From Gordonia zhenghanii (GTDB taxonomy: Bacteria; Actinomycetota; Actinomycetes; Mycobacteriales; Mycobacteriaceae), in NCBI RefSeq assembly GCF_021738965.1, contig NZ_JAKKOQ010000015.1:78035-142034 (forward strand): DNA of 64,000 nucleotides, in the 5' to 3' direction. The notes under the pieces are model-generated. The model had not been told where the DNA came from and searched no databases. It was given only the letters and a program-made list of their open reading frames with translations. Positions 25,895 to 35,329 of the stretch are shown piece by piece. Position 1 is the first letter of the stretch, and each line of letters starts with the position of its first letter. Position numbers and translations under genes: made by a program.

Positions 25895-27325
25895 TTAGGC
25901 CGATCCGTTGCGCTCTTCGAGCGCCTTCTTGGCCTTGGCTCGCTCGTCGTCGGCCAGCCTCAGCCGTTCCAGATACGAGAGCTCGGTGAGCGCGTGACGC
26001 GCGTACACCTGCTGTTCGGTGACGGCGAGCTGCGTGCGGCCGCGGGTGCTGAACGCGAAGAACCAGTTGACGAACGTGTTCAGGCGATTGCGGAAGCCGA
26101 CCATGTACACGAGGTGCAGGGCCAACCATCCGAGCCACGCGAAGTAGCCCTCGGTCTCGAACTTGCGCTTGGTGCCCGGGATCGGCACCTGCATGACAGC
26201 GCTGAACCGCGAGATCGTCGCCATTGAGCCCTTGTCGAAGTAGCTGAACGGCTTGCGTTGATCGGGGGTGTGGCCCTTGATCGCCGCACGGATCGCGTCG
26301 GCGGCGTAACGGCCACCTTGGATGGCGCCCTGAGCGACACCGGGGACGCCGTCGACGGCCATCATGTCGCCGACCACGAACACATTGTCGTGGCCGGGGA
26401 TCGTGAGGTCCGGTCCGACCTTCACCCGACCGGCGCGGTCGAGTTCGGTGTCGGACTGCTCCGCGAGGAGCTTGCCGAGCGACGACGCCTGGACGCCTGC
26501 CGACCACACCTTGCACTGGCTCTCGATGCGGGCGATCTCGCCGTCCGGGTACTTGACCGTGAGGCTGTCGTCGTCGATGTCGGTGACCATGGCACCCAGC
26601 CGGACGTCGACGCCAAGCTCCTCCAGTCGTGCCTTCGCCTTTTCGCCGAGCTTCTCGCCGAACGGGGGGAGGACGGCGGGCGCGGCGTCGAGCAGGATCA
26701 CCCGGGCCTTCGTGGGATCGATTCTGCGGAATGCGCCCTTGAGCGTCTTGTCGCTCATCTCGGCGATCTGTCCGGCCATCTCGACGCCGGTCGGGCCCGC
26801 GCCGACGACGACGAACGTCAACAGCATCTCCTGTTCGGCGGGATCGTCGGACAGTTCGGCCTGCTCGAACGCACCGAGGATGCGGCCACGCAGCTCGAGC
26901 GCGTTGTCGATGGTCTTCATACCGGGCGCGTACTCGGCGAAGTGGTCGTTGCCGAAGTACGACTGGTCGGCGCCCGCCGCGACGATCAGATCGTCGTACG
27001 GCGTCTCCGTCGTGCGTTCGAGAAGCTGCGATTTGACGGTCTGCGACTGCAGATCGATGTCGAAGACCTCACCGAGGATGACATTGGCGTTGCGCTGCTT
27101 ACGCAGGATGACGCGGGTCGCCGGCGCGATCTCGCCCTCGGCGATGATTCCGGTCGCCACCTGGTACAGCATCGGCTGGAACAGGTGGTGGGTGGTCTTG
27201 GCGATCAGGGTGACGTCGACGTCGGCCTTCTTGAGGCGTTGTGCCGCGAACAGCCCGCCGAAACCCGAACCGATGATGACGACTCGTCGGCGCCGCATCG
27301 GATCGGTGGCGATGGTGTTGCTCAT
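25895..27325 (-). CDS. ndh: Type II NADH dehydrogenase
   Basis: A 476-residue FAD flavoprotein that passes electrons from NADH to menaquinone without proton pumping. It has the FAD-binding VVIIGSGFGGLFAAQRL (about 14-30), TTHHLFQPMLYQVATGIIAEGEIAP, the NADH-binding FVVVGAGPTGVEMAGQIAEM (about 172), NVFVVGDMMAVDGVPGVAQ, and a C-terminal amphipathic membrane-binding part. The family matches M. tuberculosis Ndh (Rv1854c), which also follows this conserved block. GGAGA precedes the ATG. The GNAT gene 70 bases upstream reads in the same direction and may be co-transcribed. Confidence 0.95.
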   Translation of the reverse strand: MSNTIATDPMRRRRVVIIGSGFGGLFAAQRLKKADVDVTLIAKTTHHLFQPMLYQVATGIIAEGEIAPATRVILRKQRNANVILGEVFDIDLQSQTVKSQLLERTTETPYDDLIVAAGADQSYFGNDHFAEYAPGMKTIDNALELRGRILGAFEQAELSDDPAEQEMLLTFVVVGAGPTGVEMAGQIAEMSDKTLKGAFRRIDPTKARVILLDAAPAVLPPFGEKLGEKAKARLEELGVDVRLGAMVTDIDDDSLTVKYPDGEIARIESQCKVWSAGVQASSLGKLLAEQSDTELDRAGRVKVGPDLTIPGHDNVFVVGDMMAVDGVPGVAQGAIQGGRYAADAIRAAIKGHTPDQRKPFSYFDKGSMATISRFSAVMQVPIPGTKRKFETEGYFAWLGWLALHLVYMVGFRNRLNTFVNWFFAFSTRGRTQLAVTEQQVYARHALTELSYLERLRLADDERAKAKKALEERNGSA

Positions 27326-27395
27326 CGGTTGTCTCCAGAGTTGTCGAGAGTCAATAGGGTGTCGAGCGCTGCTTCACAACGGTAGTACTTGACGG

Positions 27396-28013
27396 TCAAG
27401 CGGTCATCTCGGTGGTGCCGATTGCGCGGCGGTGCCTGCCCGCGGCTCCCGCCGAATGATGTCTGCCGCGGCTCGCCGTCCACTGCTCGCGCAGCAACTC
27501 GTACTCGACGTCGCCGTCCATTCCGTTGCCCGACAGATGATCCGCCGACAAGGACATCGGGGAGAGTCGCATCCCGAGCTTGCGCATCACCCGATGCGAT
27601 GCGGCGTGCTCGGCGTGGGCGCTGGCGAACACGCGGCGTGTGTCGGTGGACAGGAACGTGACGGCGATCAGCGCCGAAGCGGCCTCCGTCGCCAGTCCCG
27701 AGCCCCAATGTCTGCGGGCGATGCGATAACTGAGTTCGAGTTCCTGCTCGGCGCTGTGCCTTGGCAGACGAAGTTGAACCCAGCCGACGAATTCGTCGCC
27801 GCGGCGCAGCGACGCCGTCCACATTCCGGTGCCGTGCGAGGCGAACTGTGCCTGAGACCGCGGCACGATCCAGTCGGCGACGGTGTCGCGGCGAGTGGGA
27901 TCGCCGCCGGACACGTATCTCATCACCTCGGGGTCGGCGTCGAGTGCGTGCAGTCGATCCACGTCGTCGGGCGACACTGGACGCAGTCGCAGACGTTCGG
28001 AGTCGATGGCCAC
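27396..28013 (-). CDS. GNAT-family N-acetyltransferase (RimJ/RimL type)
   Basis: A 205-residue acetyltransferase. The fold runs from SERLRLRPVSPDDVDRLHAL through the acetyl-CoA loop RRHWGSGLATEAASALI to a helix with HAASHRVMRKLGMRL. This is the RimJ/RimL-like subgroup, which acetylates protein N-termini or small amines; the substrate is not known. The last 30 residues are Arg/His-rich and outside the fold. The GTG at 28013 begins exactly at the family start (AIDSERLRL); a longer frame upstream runs antisense through the thioesterase gene and is not used. It diverges from the thioesterase at 28074 across 60 bases. Confidence 0.85.
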   Translation of the reverse strand: MAIDSERLRLRPVSPDDVDRLHALDADPEVMRYVSGGDPTRRDTVADWIVPRSQAQFASHGTGMWTASLRRGDEFVGWVQLRLPRHSAEQELELSYRIARRHWGSGLATEAASALIAVTFLSTDTRRVFASAHAEHAASHRVMRKLGMRLSPMSLSADHLSGNGMDGDVEYELLREQWTASRGRHHSAGAAGRHRRAIGTTEMTA

Positions 28014-28073
28014 GCCCGGCAGTCTAGCCACGCGTGTGGCAGTCGTGTCGGACGCCGGGGATATGGTCGACCC

Positions 28074-28562
28074 GTGTCGGATGAAGAGAACGTGACGGGT
28101 GCAACGACCGCGACGGGGTCGACGGAACCAGATGAGAAGGACCCGTTGACCGTCGAGGTCGCGCTGAGGTGGGGCGATCAGGACTCGCTCGGACACGTCA
28201 ACAACGTGCAGATCGCGCGCATCGTCGAAGAAGCGCGCATCCGAGCGATGTCGGCGTGGTTCGGCGAGGCGCGCGGCGGATTCTGGGTGGTCCTCGCCCG
28301 TCAGGAGATCGAGTTCGCCAGCATCCTGCACTACGACGAGCGGCCTGTGCGGGTCCAAGTGTGGATCACCAGGATCGGAAACTCGTCGGTCGACGTCGGT
28401 TGCCGTCTGATCGCACCGACGGGGCAGGTCGCCGCGTTGGCGGAGACGACGCTCGCTGCTGTCGACCCGACGACGTCTCGTCCGATGCCGTGGCCCGAGT
28501 CCGCCGCGCGCGGATTCCGCGAGCAACTCGGCGACCAGGTGCCGTTGCGCCGTCGCCGCTGA
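28074..28562 (+). CDS. Acyl-CoA thioesterase, 4HBT hotdog family
   Basis: A 162-residue hotdog protein. The core LRWGDQDSLGHVNNVQIARIVEEAR is the 4-hydroxybenzoyl-CoA-thioesterase-type motif with the catalytic Asp in GDQDSLGHVNN. EIEFASILHYDERPVRVQVWI follows. The first 25 residues are Thr/Glu-rich and not part of the fold. The GTG at 28074 is the only sensible start just before the fold. It probably hydrolyses medium or long acyl-CoA. Located between a GNAT gene and recC, with no functional link visible. Confidence 0.88.
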   Translation: MSDEENVTGATTATGSTEPDEKDPLTVEVALRWGDQDSLGHVNNVQIARIVEEARIRAMSAWFGEARGGFWVVLARQEIEFASILHYDERPVRVQVWITRIGNSSVDVGCRLIAPTGQVAALAETTLAAVDPTTSRPMPWPESAARGFREQLGDQVPLRRRR

Positions 28563-28625
28563 CACATCACGGAACAGACGTCGGTCAGATGACGGGGGAG
28601 CACACGACATGGTGAAGATGCCGAG

Positions 28626-31600
28626 ATGCTGACGGTACACAGGGCCGAACAGGCCGACACCCTGGTCGCGGTCTTGGCGGATGCCCTCTCGACTCCGCTG
28701 TCCGATCCGATGGCGACGGAGGTCGTCGCCGTGCCCGAACGCGGTGTGGAGCGGTGGCTCGGACAGCAGTTGTCGCTGCGGTTGGGGATCGCCGCCAATA
28801 TCGCATTCGACTCCCCGGCGTCGTTGCTGCGGCAGGTGAGCGTCGTCGCGGCCGACGACGCGGACGCTGCGCAGGCCTGGTACTCCGATCGGCTCCGATG
28901 GCCGGTGCTGAACGTGCTCGACGAGCACATCGGCGACGATCGACTCGCCGTTCTCGCTGCCCATCTCGGAACATCGGGCGATACCGAACGCGCCGACCTA
29001 CGGCGAGGCCGACGGTTCTCGACCGCGGCGACGATCGCCGGACTGTTCGGCGCGTACGGGTGGCAGCGGCCGGCGATGATCGCCGACTGGGCGCAGGGAC
29101 GCGACACCGACGGTGCGGGCGGCGCGCTCGCCCCGCACCTGCAATGGCAGCCGTGGTTCTGGCGCCTCGTCCGCGAACACGTGGCACTCCCGCACCCCGC
29201 GGAAGATCTGCCCGGACTCACCGCGCGGTTGCGCGCGAATCCCGAACTCGTCGAGTTGCCCGAGCGGCTCTCGCTGTTCGGCCCGACGCGGATCCCACAG
29301 ACTCTGAAAGCGGTGCTCGACGCACTCGCCGTCCACCGCGAGGTGGCGCTGTATCTCCCGCACCCGTCGGATGCGTTGTGGCGCAGGATTGCCCAGACCT
29401 CGGTGGACGAGACGCCGAGGAGCCGAGCCTCTCGCGACGCCGCCGCCGTGCATCACCCACTGCTGGCGGCACTGTCGCGCGACGTGCAGGAGATGCAGGA
29501 GACCCTGCGATCGTCGATCGACGAGGACGTGTACCACGAACCGATCCGCACGCCTGCTGCGACGGTTCTCCGCGCGCTCCAGGACGGACTCGGCAGCGAC
29601 CGGCTCGAACAGAGTCGTCCGGACGCAGACGAATCGGTGGAAGTGCACGCCTGCCACGGCCCCGAACGACAGGTCGAAGTCCTACGAGATCGTCTGCTGC
29701 ACCTGTTCGCCGACGATCCGACCCTGGAGCCGCGCGACGTCCTCGTCATGTGTCCCGACGTCGAGGGCTACGCTCCGCTGATCCGCGGATCGTTCGGGCA
29801 GGCCGGGATGCATCACCCGGCGTACCGGCTTCGTGTCCGGCTCGCCGATCGGGGGCTTCGTGAATCGAATGCGGTCCTGGACGTCGTGGCGCGCGTGCTC
29901 GACCTCGCGGCGGGACGGGTTCGCGCAGGCGAGCTCATCGATCTCGCATCGTCGCCGCCGGTACGGGCGCGCTTCGGATTCACCGACGACGACATCGACT
30001 CGCTCGCGGCCTGGATTCAGCGGTCCGGCGTGCGGTGGGGACTCGATTCAACCCAACGCGAACGCTTCGGGCTCGGCGGCTTCCCGCAGGGCACGGTCGC
30101 GACGGGGCTCGATCGGATGCTGCTGGGCGTCGTCGCCGAAGAGTCCGAGAACGAGTGGATGGCCACCGCGTTGCCGTTGTCGGGCATCGACTCGACCGAC
30201 ACCGATCTGGTCGGACGATTCGCCGAACTGTGCGACCGCCTCGCCACGATCGTCGCCGACGTCGAACGGCGCCACCCGGTGACCGCCTGGGCCGAACTGC
30301 TGATCGGTGCCGTGGACGCGCTGACCGATGTCGCCGACGACGACGAATGGCAGCGGGCACAGGCAGTCGGTCTGATCGGCGACGCGCTCGCCGCGGACTC
30401 CGATTCGACGACAGAACTCGAACTCGGCGACGTGCGCGACCTCGTGACCGGGCTGGTGGCCGCGCGGCCGACCCGATCGAACTTCTGCACGGGCGAACTG
30501 ACGGTGTGCTCGATGGTGCCCATGAGATCGGTCCCGCACCGGGTGATCGTCCTACTCGGCATGGACAGCGCCGCTTACCCCCGTCCGGCCTCGCTCGACG
30601 GCGACGACGCGCTCGCAGTGAACCCTCTTGTCGGCGAACGTGACCGGCGGGACGAGGACCGCCAGATCTTCTTGGACGCGGTGTCCGCTGCACGCGATCA
30701 CCTGTTGGTCTTCTACACGGGCGCCGATCCACGCAGTGGCATGCGACTGCCGCCGGCCGTGGTCGTCAGCGAACTCATCGACGCGGTCGACGGCATCGTC
30801 ACCGGCACCGACGACGGACGCAGCGATTCACCGGTGGTGCACCGACATACGTTGCATGCGTTCGACGAACGAAACTTCGCCGACGCCGACGGACGCGGCC
30901 CGTTCAGCTACGACGGAACGCTGTTGGCCGGGGCGACGGCGCTGCGCGACCAGACACGGTCCGATCTGCCTGCTCCGCCGCTGCCACGGGTCTCCGACGC
31001 CCGGCTGGCGGCCCAAGACGCCGCCGACGTCGACCTCGACGAACTGATCAGATTTCTGACGGCTCCGGTGGAGGGGTTCGCCCGTCAACGTCTCGGGATC
31101 GGGATCCCCGACGAGGTCGAGAAGTACCAGGACCAGCTCGCGGTATCGCTGGACGGTCTCGAGAAATGGGGCGTCGGCGACCGCTACCTGCGTGCCCTGC
31201 TCGACGGACGCGACCCGATCGCAGCGCAGGGCGCCGAACTGCGGCGCGGAAGCCTCCCGCCGTTCGCCTTCGGGGCGGAGACCTTCGGCCCCATCCGGGA
31301 CAAGGCGCAGGCGGTGGCGACTGCCGCGGACGGCTATCGTTCCGATTCGGCGGACGCCGTGGACGTACGCGTCGACCTGCCGGGCGGGCGGCGACTCTAC
31401 GGCACGGTCGGCGATGTGTTCGACGGCCGTCTCGTGCCGGTCAGCTATTCGCGGCTCGGCCCCAAACATCGTCTCGCGGCGTGGATTCGGTTGTTGGCGA
31501 TGGCCGCGTCGGGCGCTGTCGCGGAACCTGAAGCCGTCGTCGTCGGGAGCGCAGGCGGACAGCGGCCGGCAGCCAAGATGAGCCGGCTGAGGGCACCGGG

Positions 31601-31976
31601 CGACGCCGCCGAGATCCTCGCGGTCCTCGTCGCGATCCGCGACGCCGGGCTCACGGCGCCGATCGGACTGACCTTGGACGCCGCGGAAGCCGCAGCGTCC
31701 GAGTTCAGCAGAGCAGGCAACGAGCGCCGAGCCATGCAGCGTGCCTCGTGGGCGCACGGTTCGTCGTACAACGACCCGAACCGGTACGCGAGTCTGGTGT
31801 TTCACGGCGACCCCGGTGCGCCGGTGACCTTCGACGAGTTGTGCGTGTCGGTCCCGGAGCCTGCGGCGTTCGCCGACGTCGAGCAGTGGCTTCCCGGAAC
31901 GGCGACGACCCCGATGTACCTACGCCTGGCGACCGCAGTGTTCGGTCCGCTGCGCGCCAACGAGGAGGACCGATGA
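28626..31976 (+). CDS. recC: Exodeoxyribonuclease V subunit gamma (RecC)
   Basis: An 1116-residue RecC, the Chi-recognition and scaffold subunit of RecBCD. Family segments seen: LTVHRAEQADTLVAVLA, VPERGVERWLGQQLSLRLG at the N-terminus, PRDVLVMCPDVEGYAPLI, LRVRLADRGLRESNAVLDV, VCSMVPMRSVPHRVIVLLGMD and the C-terminal ASLVFHGDPGAP region. It is an inactivated helicase-like protein, as is normal for RecC. The ATG at 28626 follows a weak GAAG site. Its stop overlaps the recB start by 4 bases (ATGA). In mycobacteria RecBCD mainly supports single-strand annealing rather than AdnAB-type end resection; the same may hold here. Confidence 0.95.
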   Translation: MLTVHRAEQADTLVAVLADALSTPLSDPMATEVVAVPERGVERWLGQQLSLRLGIAANIAFDSPASLLRQVSVVAADDADAAQAWYSDRLRWPVLNVLDEHIGDDRLAVLAAHLGTSGDTERADLRRGRRFSTAATIAGLFGAYGWQRPAMIADWAQGRDTDGAGGALAPHLQWQPWFWRLVREHVALPHPAEDLPGLTARLRANPELVELPERLSLFGPTRIPQTLKAVLDALAVHREVALYLPHPSDALWRRIAQTSVDETPRSRASRDAAAVHHPLLAALSRDVQEMQETLRSSIDEDVYHEPIRTPAATVLRALQDGLGSDRLEQSRPDADESVEVHACHGPERQVEVLRDRLLHLFADDPTLEPRDVLVMCPDVEGYAPLIRGSFGQAGMHHPAYRLRVRLADRGLRESNAVLDVVARVLDLAAGRVRAGELIDLASSPPVRARFGFTDDDIDSLAAWIQRSGVRWGLDSTQRERFGLGGFPQGTVATGLDRMLLGVVAEESENEWMATALPLSGIDSTDTDLVGRFAELCDRLATIVADVERRHPVTAWAELLIGAVDALTDVADDDEWQRAQAVGLIGDALAADSDSTTELELGDVRDLVTGLVAARPTRSNFCTGELTVCSMVPMRSVPHRVIVLLGMDSAAYPRPASLDGDDALAVNPLVGERDRRDEDRQIFLDAVSAARDHLLVFYTGADPRSGMRLPPAVVVSELIDAVDGIVTGTDDGRSDSPVVHRHTLHAFDERNFADADGRGPFSYDGTLLAGATALRDQTRSDLPAPPLPRVSDARLAAQDAADVDLDELIRFLTAPVEGFARQRLGIGIPDEVEKYQDQLAVSLDGLEKWGVGDRYLRALLDGRDPIAAQGAELRRGSLPPFAFGAETFGPIRDKAQAVATAADGYRSDSADAVDVRVDLPGGRRLYGTVGDVFDGRLVPVSYSRLGPKHRLAAWIRLLAMAASGAVAEPEAVVVGSAGGQRPAAKMSRLRAPGDAAEILAVLVAIRDAGLTAPIGLTLDAAEAAASEFSRAGNERRAMQRASWAHGSSYNDPNRYASLVFHGDPGAPVTFDELCVSVPEPAAFADVEQWLPGTATTPMYLRLATAVFGPLRANEEDR

Positions 31977-34900
31977 CCGCGGCGGCATTCGACCTGCGAG
32001 CGCCGCTTCCGAACGGAACCACGGTCCTCGAAGCAAGCGCAGGAACAGGGAAGACGTACGCGATCGTCTCGGTGGCTGTTCGGCATGTGGCCGAGGGCGT
32101 CCCGGTGTCGAAACTGTTGATGGCGACGTTCTCGAACGCAGCGTCGGCCGAGCTGTGCGACCGGACCCGGTCGCGGCTCATCGAGTGCCTCGCCGCCCTC
32201 GACGACGAGCGAGTCCACGACGACGACCTGGTGGCGTGGCTGCTCGATGCTCCGGCCCCGGAGGTCGCGGTCCGCCGCGAGCGTCTGGTGGCTGCACTGT
32301 CGGACTTCGACGCCGCGACCGTCGCGACGACGCACACCTTCTGCAACCGGATGCTGGCCGCACTCGGTTTCCTCGGCGGTCGTGAACAGCAGTACCCGAT
32401 CGTCGAGGACGTCGACGACATCGTCGACGACGTCGCGCGCGACGCCTACTTGGCTCGATTCGCAGGCGACCCGGACTCGGCTCCAGGCTTCGACGAGTCG
32501 GTCGAGATCGCACGGGCCGCGGTGCGCAACATGAATGCGATCCTCGCTCCGACTCGCGAGGGCGAGCGGACCGACGACTCGGACCTGAGAGTCCGGATGG
32601 CCGAGCACGTGCGACGACAGACGCAGCGACGCAAGCGGCTCGCCCGGCTCCGCACCTACGACGACTTGCAGAACACGTTGTACGCAATAGTGACGGATCC
32701 GGACATCGGCGAACTCGCGTGCGCGCGGATCCGCGACCAGTTCGACGTCGTCCTCATCGACGAGTTCCAGGACACCGACCCGCAGCAGTGGGAGATAGTC
32801 CGCCGCTGCTTCCACGGACACGTCCCGTTGATTCTGGTCGGCGACCCCAAACAGTCCATCTACGCATTCCGTGGAGCCGAAGTCCTCAGCTACCTGAACG
32901 CTGTCGTGACGGCCGACGACCGTCGTCTGCTGACGGTGAACCGCAGATCGGACGAGGCCGTCGTCGCAGGTCTCGGTGCGTTGTTCGGCGGTGCTACGTT
33001 CGGGCACCACGACATCGCCTACCACCAGGTGCAGGCGCACCACGCCGGCAGCCGAATCCACGGTTCGCCCGCCATCCGCATCCGGGGCTTCACGAAGAAC
33101 CAGTTCACCGTGATGACGCAGGACGGCACCACCCCGCGCGTCGCGCAAGTCCGCGACCGAGTGATCGACGACGTCGCGGACGACGTCGCTGCGCTCCTCG
33201 CGTCCGATACGACGATCGACGTCGACGGACATACGCGGCGCGTCGAGCCCGGCGACATCGCAGTGCTGCTGCGGACCAACCGAACGATCGAACCGTTGCA
33301 GCGGGGGCTCGCCGATCGCGGTGTCGCATCGGTCGTCACCTCGGGCACCTCGGTGTTCGCGACGGACGCCGCACGCCACTGGTGGCATGTCTTGACCGCG
33401 ATCGATCACCCGTCGCGACAGCCTCGAGTGCGGCTCGCCGCACTGACTCCGCTCGTCGGCCATACAGCCGAGAGCCTGGAGATCCAGGGCGACACCGGAA
33501 TCGGGACGTTGGCCGGGAAGTTCGCCGAGCTCGGCCGAGTGTTCGTCGACGCCGGGTTCGCCGCTATGGCGGCTCGCCTGTTCGACGAGTTCGACACCGC
33601 GGAACGCGTCCTCGGTTCCGCAGGCGGCGAACGACTCCTCACCGACGTCCGCCAGGTCGCCGACGTCTGCAACCGTCGAGTCGCCGACTCCGGGGGAGGG
33701 CTGCCCGCGATCGTCGATTGGCTCGGTGAGCAGATCGCCGGCCTGTCCACGTGGTCGGGCCGCGGCGACGCCACCCGACGCCTCGACCGGGACACCGCAG
33801 CTGTGCAGATCATGACGGTGCACGCGAGCAAAGGGCTCGAATTTCCGATCGTCTATGTTCCGTTCGGGTGGGACGGTGCGGCGCGAGTCAATCCGGCGAC
33901 GTTCGTCTACCACGAGGACGACGACGAGCGGTATCTCGACGTCGCAGGAAAACAGGCTCGCGGATACGCGCGTCGCGACGGCCGGGCACGTTCGGAGAGC
34001 GCGGGCGAGGATCTGCGCCTGCTGTACGTCGCGGCGACCCGGGCCCGCTCGCAGGTGGTGTTGTGGTGGGCGCCGAGCACGACGACGGCGCGCGGTGCAC
34101 TGCACCGCCTTCTGTTCACCGTCGGCGACCGCGAGGTCGCTGTGCGCCAGGGCACGACGGTCCCGATTCCCGACACCGTGCCGATTCCTGCGGAGGACAT
34201 CGACTGCGTCGCCGTCCTCCGACAGGTCGCCGCACTGCAGCCGTCGATCGTCGTCGAACCTGCGGGACGCCACGAGGGCGTCCGGGCTCCGCGACCGACA
34301 GTCGGCCCAGCGAGCGGGCCGCTGTCGGTCGCGCGCTTCGCCCGTTCCATCGACGACGGGTGGCGACGTACCTCCTACTCGGCGATCGTGGCTGCGGCGC
34401 ACGCCGCCGCCCATCCCGAGACAGGGGCTGCCGCACACAGTTCCGCGGCGATCGGCACCGGAAGCGAACCAGACGACAGCCGGGTCGCCGACGAGCCGTC
34501 CGACGGCCCCGATCCGACGGTCGGGGAGTCCGGCGTCGTCGACGGGACCCCTTCTCCGATGAACGGTCTCCCGTTCGGTGCGGGCTTCGGCACGCTCGTG
34601 CACGAGGTGCTCGAGCACGTCGACACGTCGCAGCCCGAGATCGACGACCACGTCCGCACTCAGGTCGTCGAGGGCGCGGCGCGGCGCGGCGTCGACATCG
34701 ACGTCGACGTGCTGACGTCCGCGCTCGTCGCAGTGCTGACGACACCCCTCGGTTTCGGTGACCTGTGGAGCATCGGTCCTCGCGACCGTCTCGCCGAGAT
34801 GGACTTCGAACTGCCGCTGTCGTCGGCGGGCGGCGGGTTCGGCCTCGATGCGGTCGGTGCGCTCCTCGCCGAGCATCTGCCTGCCGACGATCCACTGGCT

Positions 34901-35329
34901 CCGTACGCCGAACTCGTCCGCGCGGTCTCCGCCGACCGCTTCCGCGGATTCCTGACCGGCAGCATCGACTCGGTCCTGCGGACGCCGGACGGACGTTTCG
35001 TGGTCGTCGACTATAAGACGAACCGTCTCCGTCCCGGAGACCTCGCCGTCGAGGACTTCGGGCGCGAGGCGATGGCGGCGGAGATGATGAGCGCGCACTA
35101 TCCGCTCCAAGCACTTCTGTATTCCGTTGCGCTGCACCGCTATCTGACGACCAGGTTGCCCGGATACCGGGCTGCCGACAATCTCGGCCCGGTGCAATAT
35201 CACTTCGTGCGAGGTATGGCAGGGCCTGCGACGCCGCCGCGCTGCGGAGTCTTCGAATGGACGATGTCGCCCGACCTCGTCGTCGCCATGAGCAGACTCT
35301 TGGCCGGAGAGACAGGTGAGTCGTCATGA
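31973..35329 (+). CDS. recB: Exodeoxyribonuclease V subunit beta (RecB)
   Basis: An 1118-residue RecB, the 3'-5' helicase and nuclease subunit. Walker A is ASAGTGKT (Lys27). Helicase motifs follow: LIDEFQDTDPQQWEIV, LVGDPKQSIYAFRGAE and MTVHASKGLEFPIVYVP. The C-terminal nuclease domain contains GFGTLVHEVLEHVD and VVDYKTNRL (Asp1013, Lys1015), so the nuclease looks active. An Ala/Gly/Ser-rich linker at about 820-860 separates helicase and nuclease. The ATG at 31973 sits within the recC stop (ATGA); the frame is open further upstream but that part overlaps recC and has no family match. Its stop overlaps recD by 4 bases. Confidence 0.96.
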   Translation: MTAAAFDLRAPLPNGTTVLEASAGTGKTYAIVSVAVRHVAEGVPVSKLLMATFSNAASAELCDRTRSRLIECLAALDDERVHDDDLVAWLLDAPAPEVAVRRERLVAALSDFDAATVATTHTFCNRMLAALGFLGGREQQYPIVEDVDDIVDDVARDAYLARFAGDPDSAPGFDESVEIARAAVRNMNAILAPTREGERTDDSDLRVRMAEHVRRQTQRRKRLARLRTYDDLQNTLYAIVTDPDIGELACARIRDQFDVVLIDEFQDTDPQQWEIVRRCFHGHVPLILVGDPKQSIYAFRGAEVLSYLNAVVTADDRRLLTVNRRSDEAVVAGLGALFGGATFGHHDIAYHQVQAHHAGSRIHGSPAIRIRGFTKNQFTVMTQDGTTPRVAQVRDRVIDDVADDVAALLASDTTIDVDGHTRRVEPGDIAVLLRTNRTIEPLQRGLADRGVASVVTSGTSVFATDAARHWWHVLTAIDHPSRQPRVRLAALTPLVGHTAESLEIQGDTGIGTLAGKFAELGRVFVDAGFAAMAARLFDEFDTAERVLGSAGGERLLTDVRQVADVCNRRVADSGGGLPAIVDWLGEQIAGLSTWSGRGDATRRLDRDTAAVQIMTVHASKGLEFPIVYVPFGWDGAARVNPATFVYHEDDDERYLDVAGKQARGYARRDGRARSESAGEDLRLLYVAATRARSQVVLWWAPSTTTARGALHRLLFTVGDREVAVRQGTTVPIPDTVPIPAEDIDCVAVLRQVAALQPSIVVEPAGRHEGVRAPRPTVGPASGPLSVARFARSIDDGWRRTSYSAIVAAAHAAAHPETGAAAHSSAAIGTGSEPDDSRVADEPSDGPDPTVGESGVVDGTPSPMNGLPFGAGFGTLVHEVLEHVDTSQPEIDDHVRTQVVEGAARRGVDIDVDVLTSALVAVLTTPLGFGDLWSIGPRDRLAEMDFELPLSSAGGGFGLDAVGALLAEHLPADDPLAPYAELVRAVSADRFRGFLTGSIDSVLRTPDGRFVVVDYKTNRLRPGDLAVEDFGREAMAAEMMSAHYPLQALLYSVALHRYLTTRLPGYRAADNLGPVQYHFVRGMAGPATPPRCGVFEWTMSPDLVVAMSRLLAGETGESS

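Noticed and set aside
28014..28964. Upstream extension of the GNAT gene to 28964
   Set aside because: The extension runs antisense through the thioesterase gene and the recC start. The family match begins at 28013.
31802..35203. Minus-strand open frame of 1133 codons opposite recB
   Set aside because: Same cause: strong third-position GC of recB keeps the opposite frame open. The sequence is low in hydrophobic structure and has no domain.
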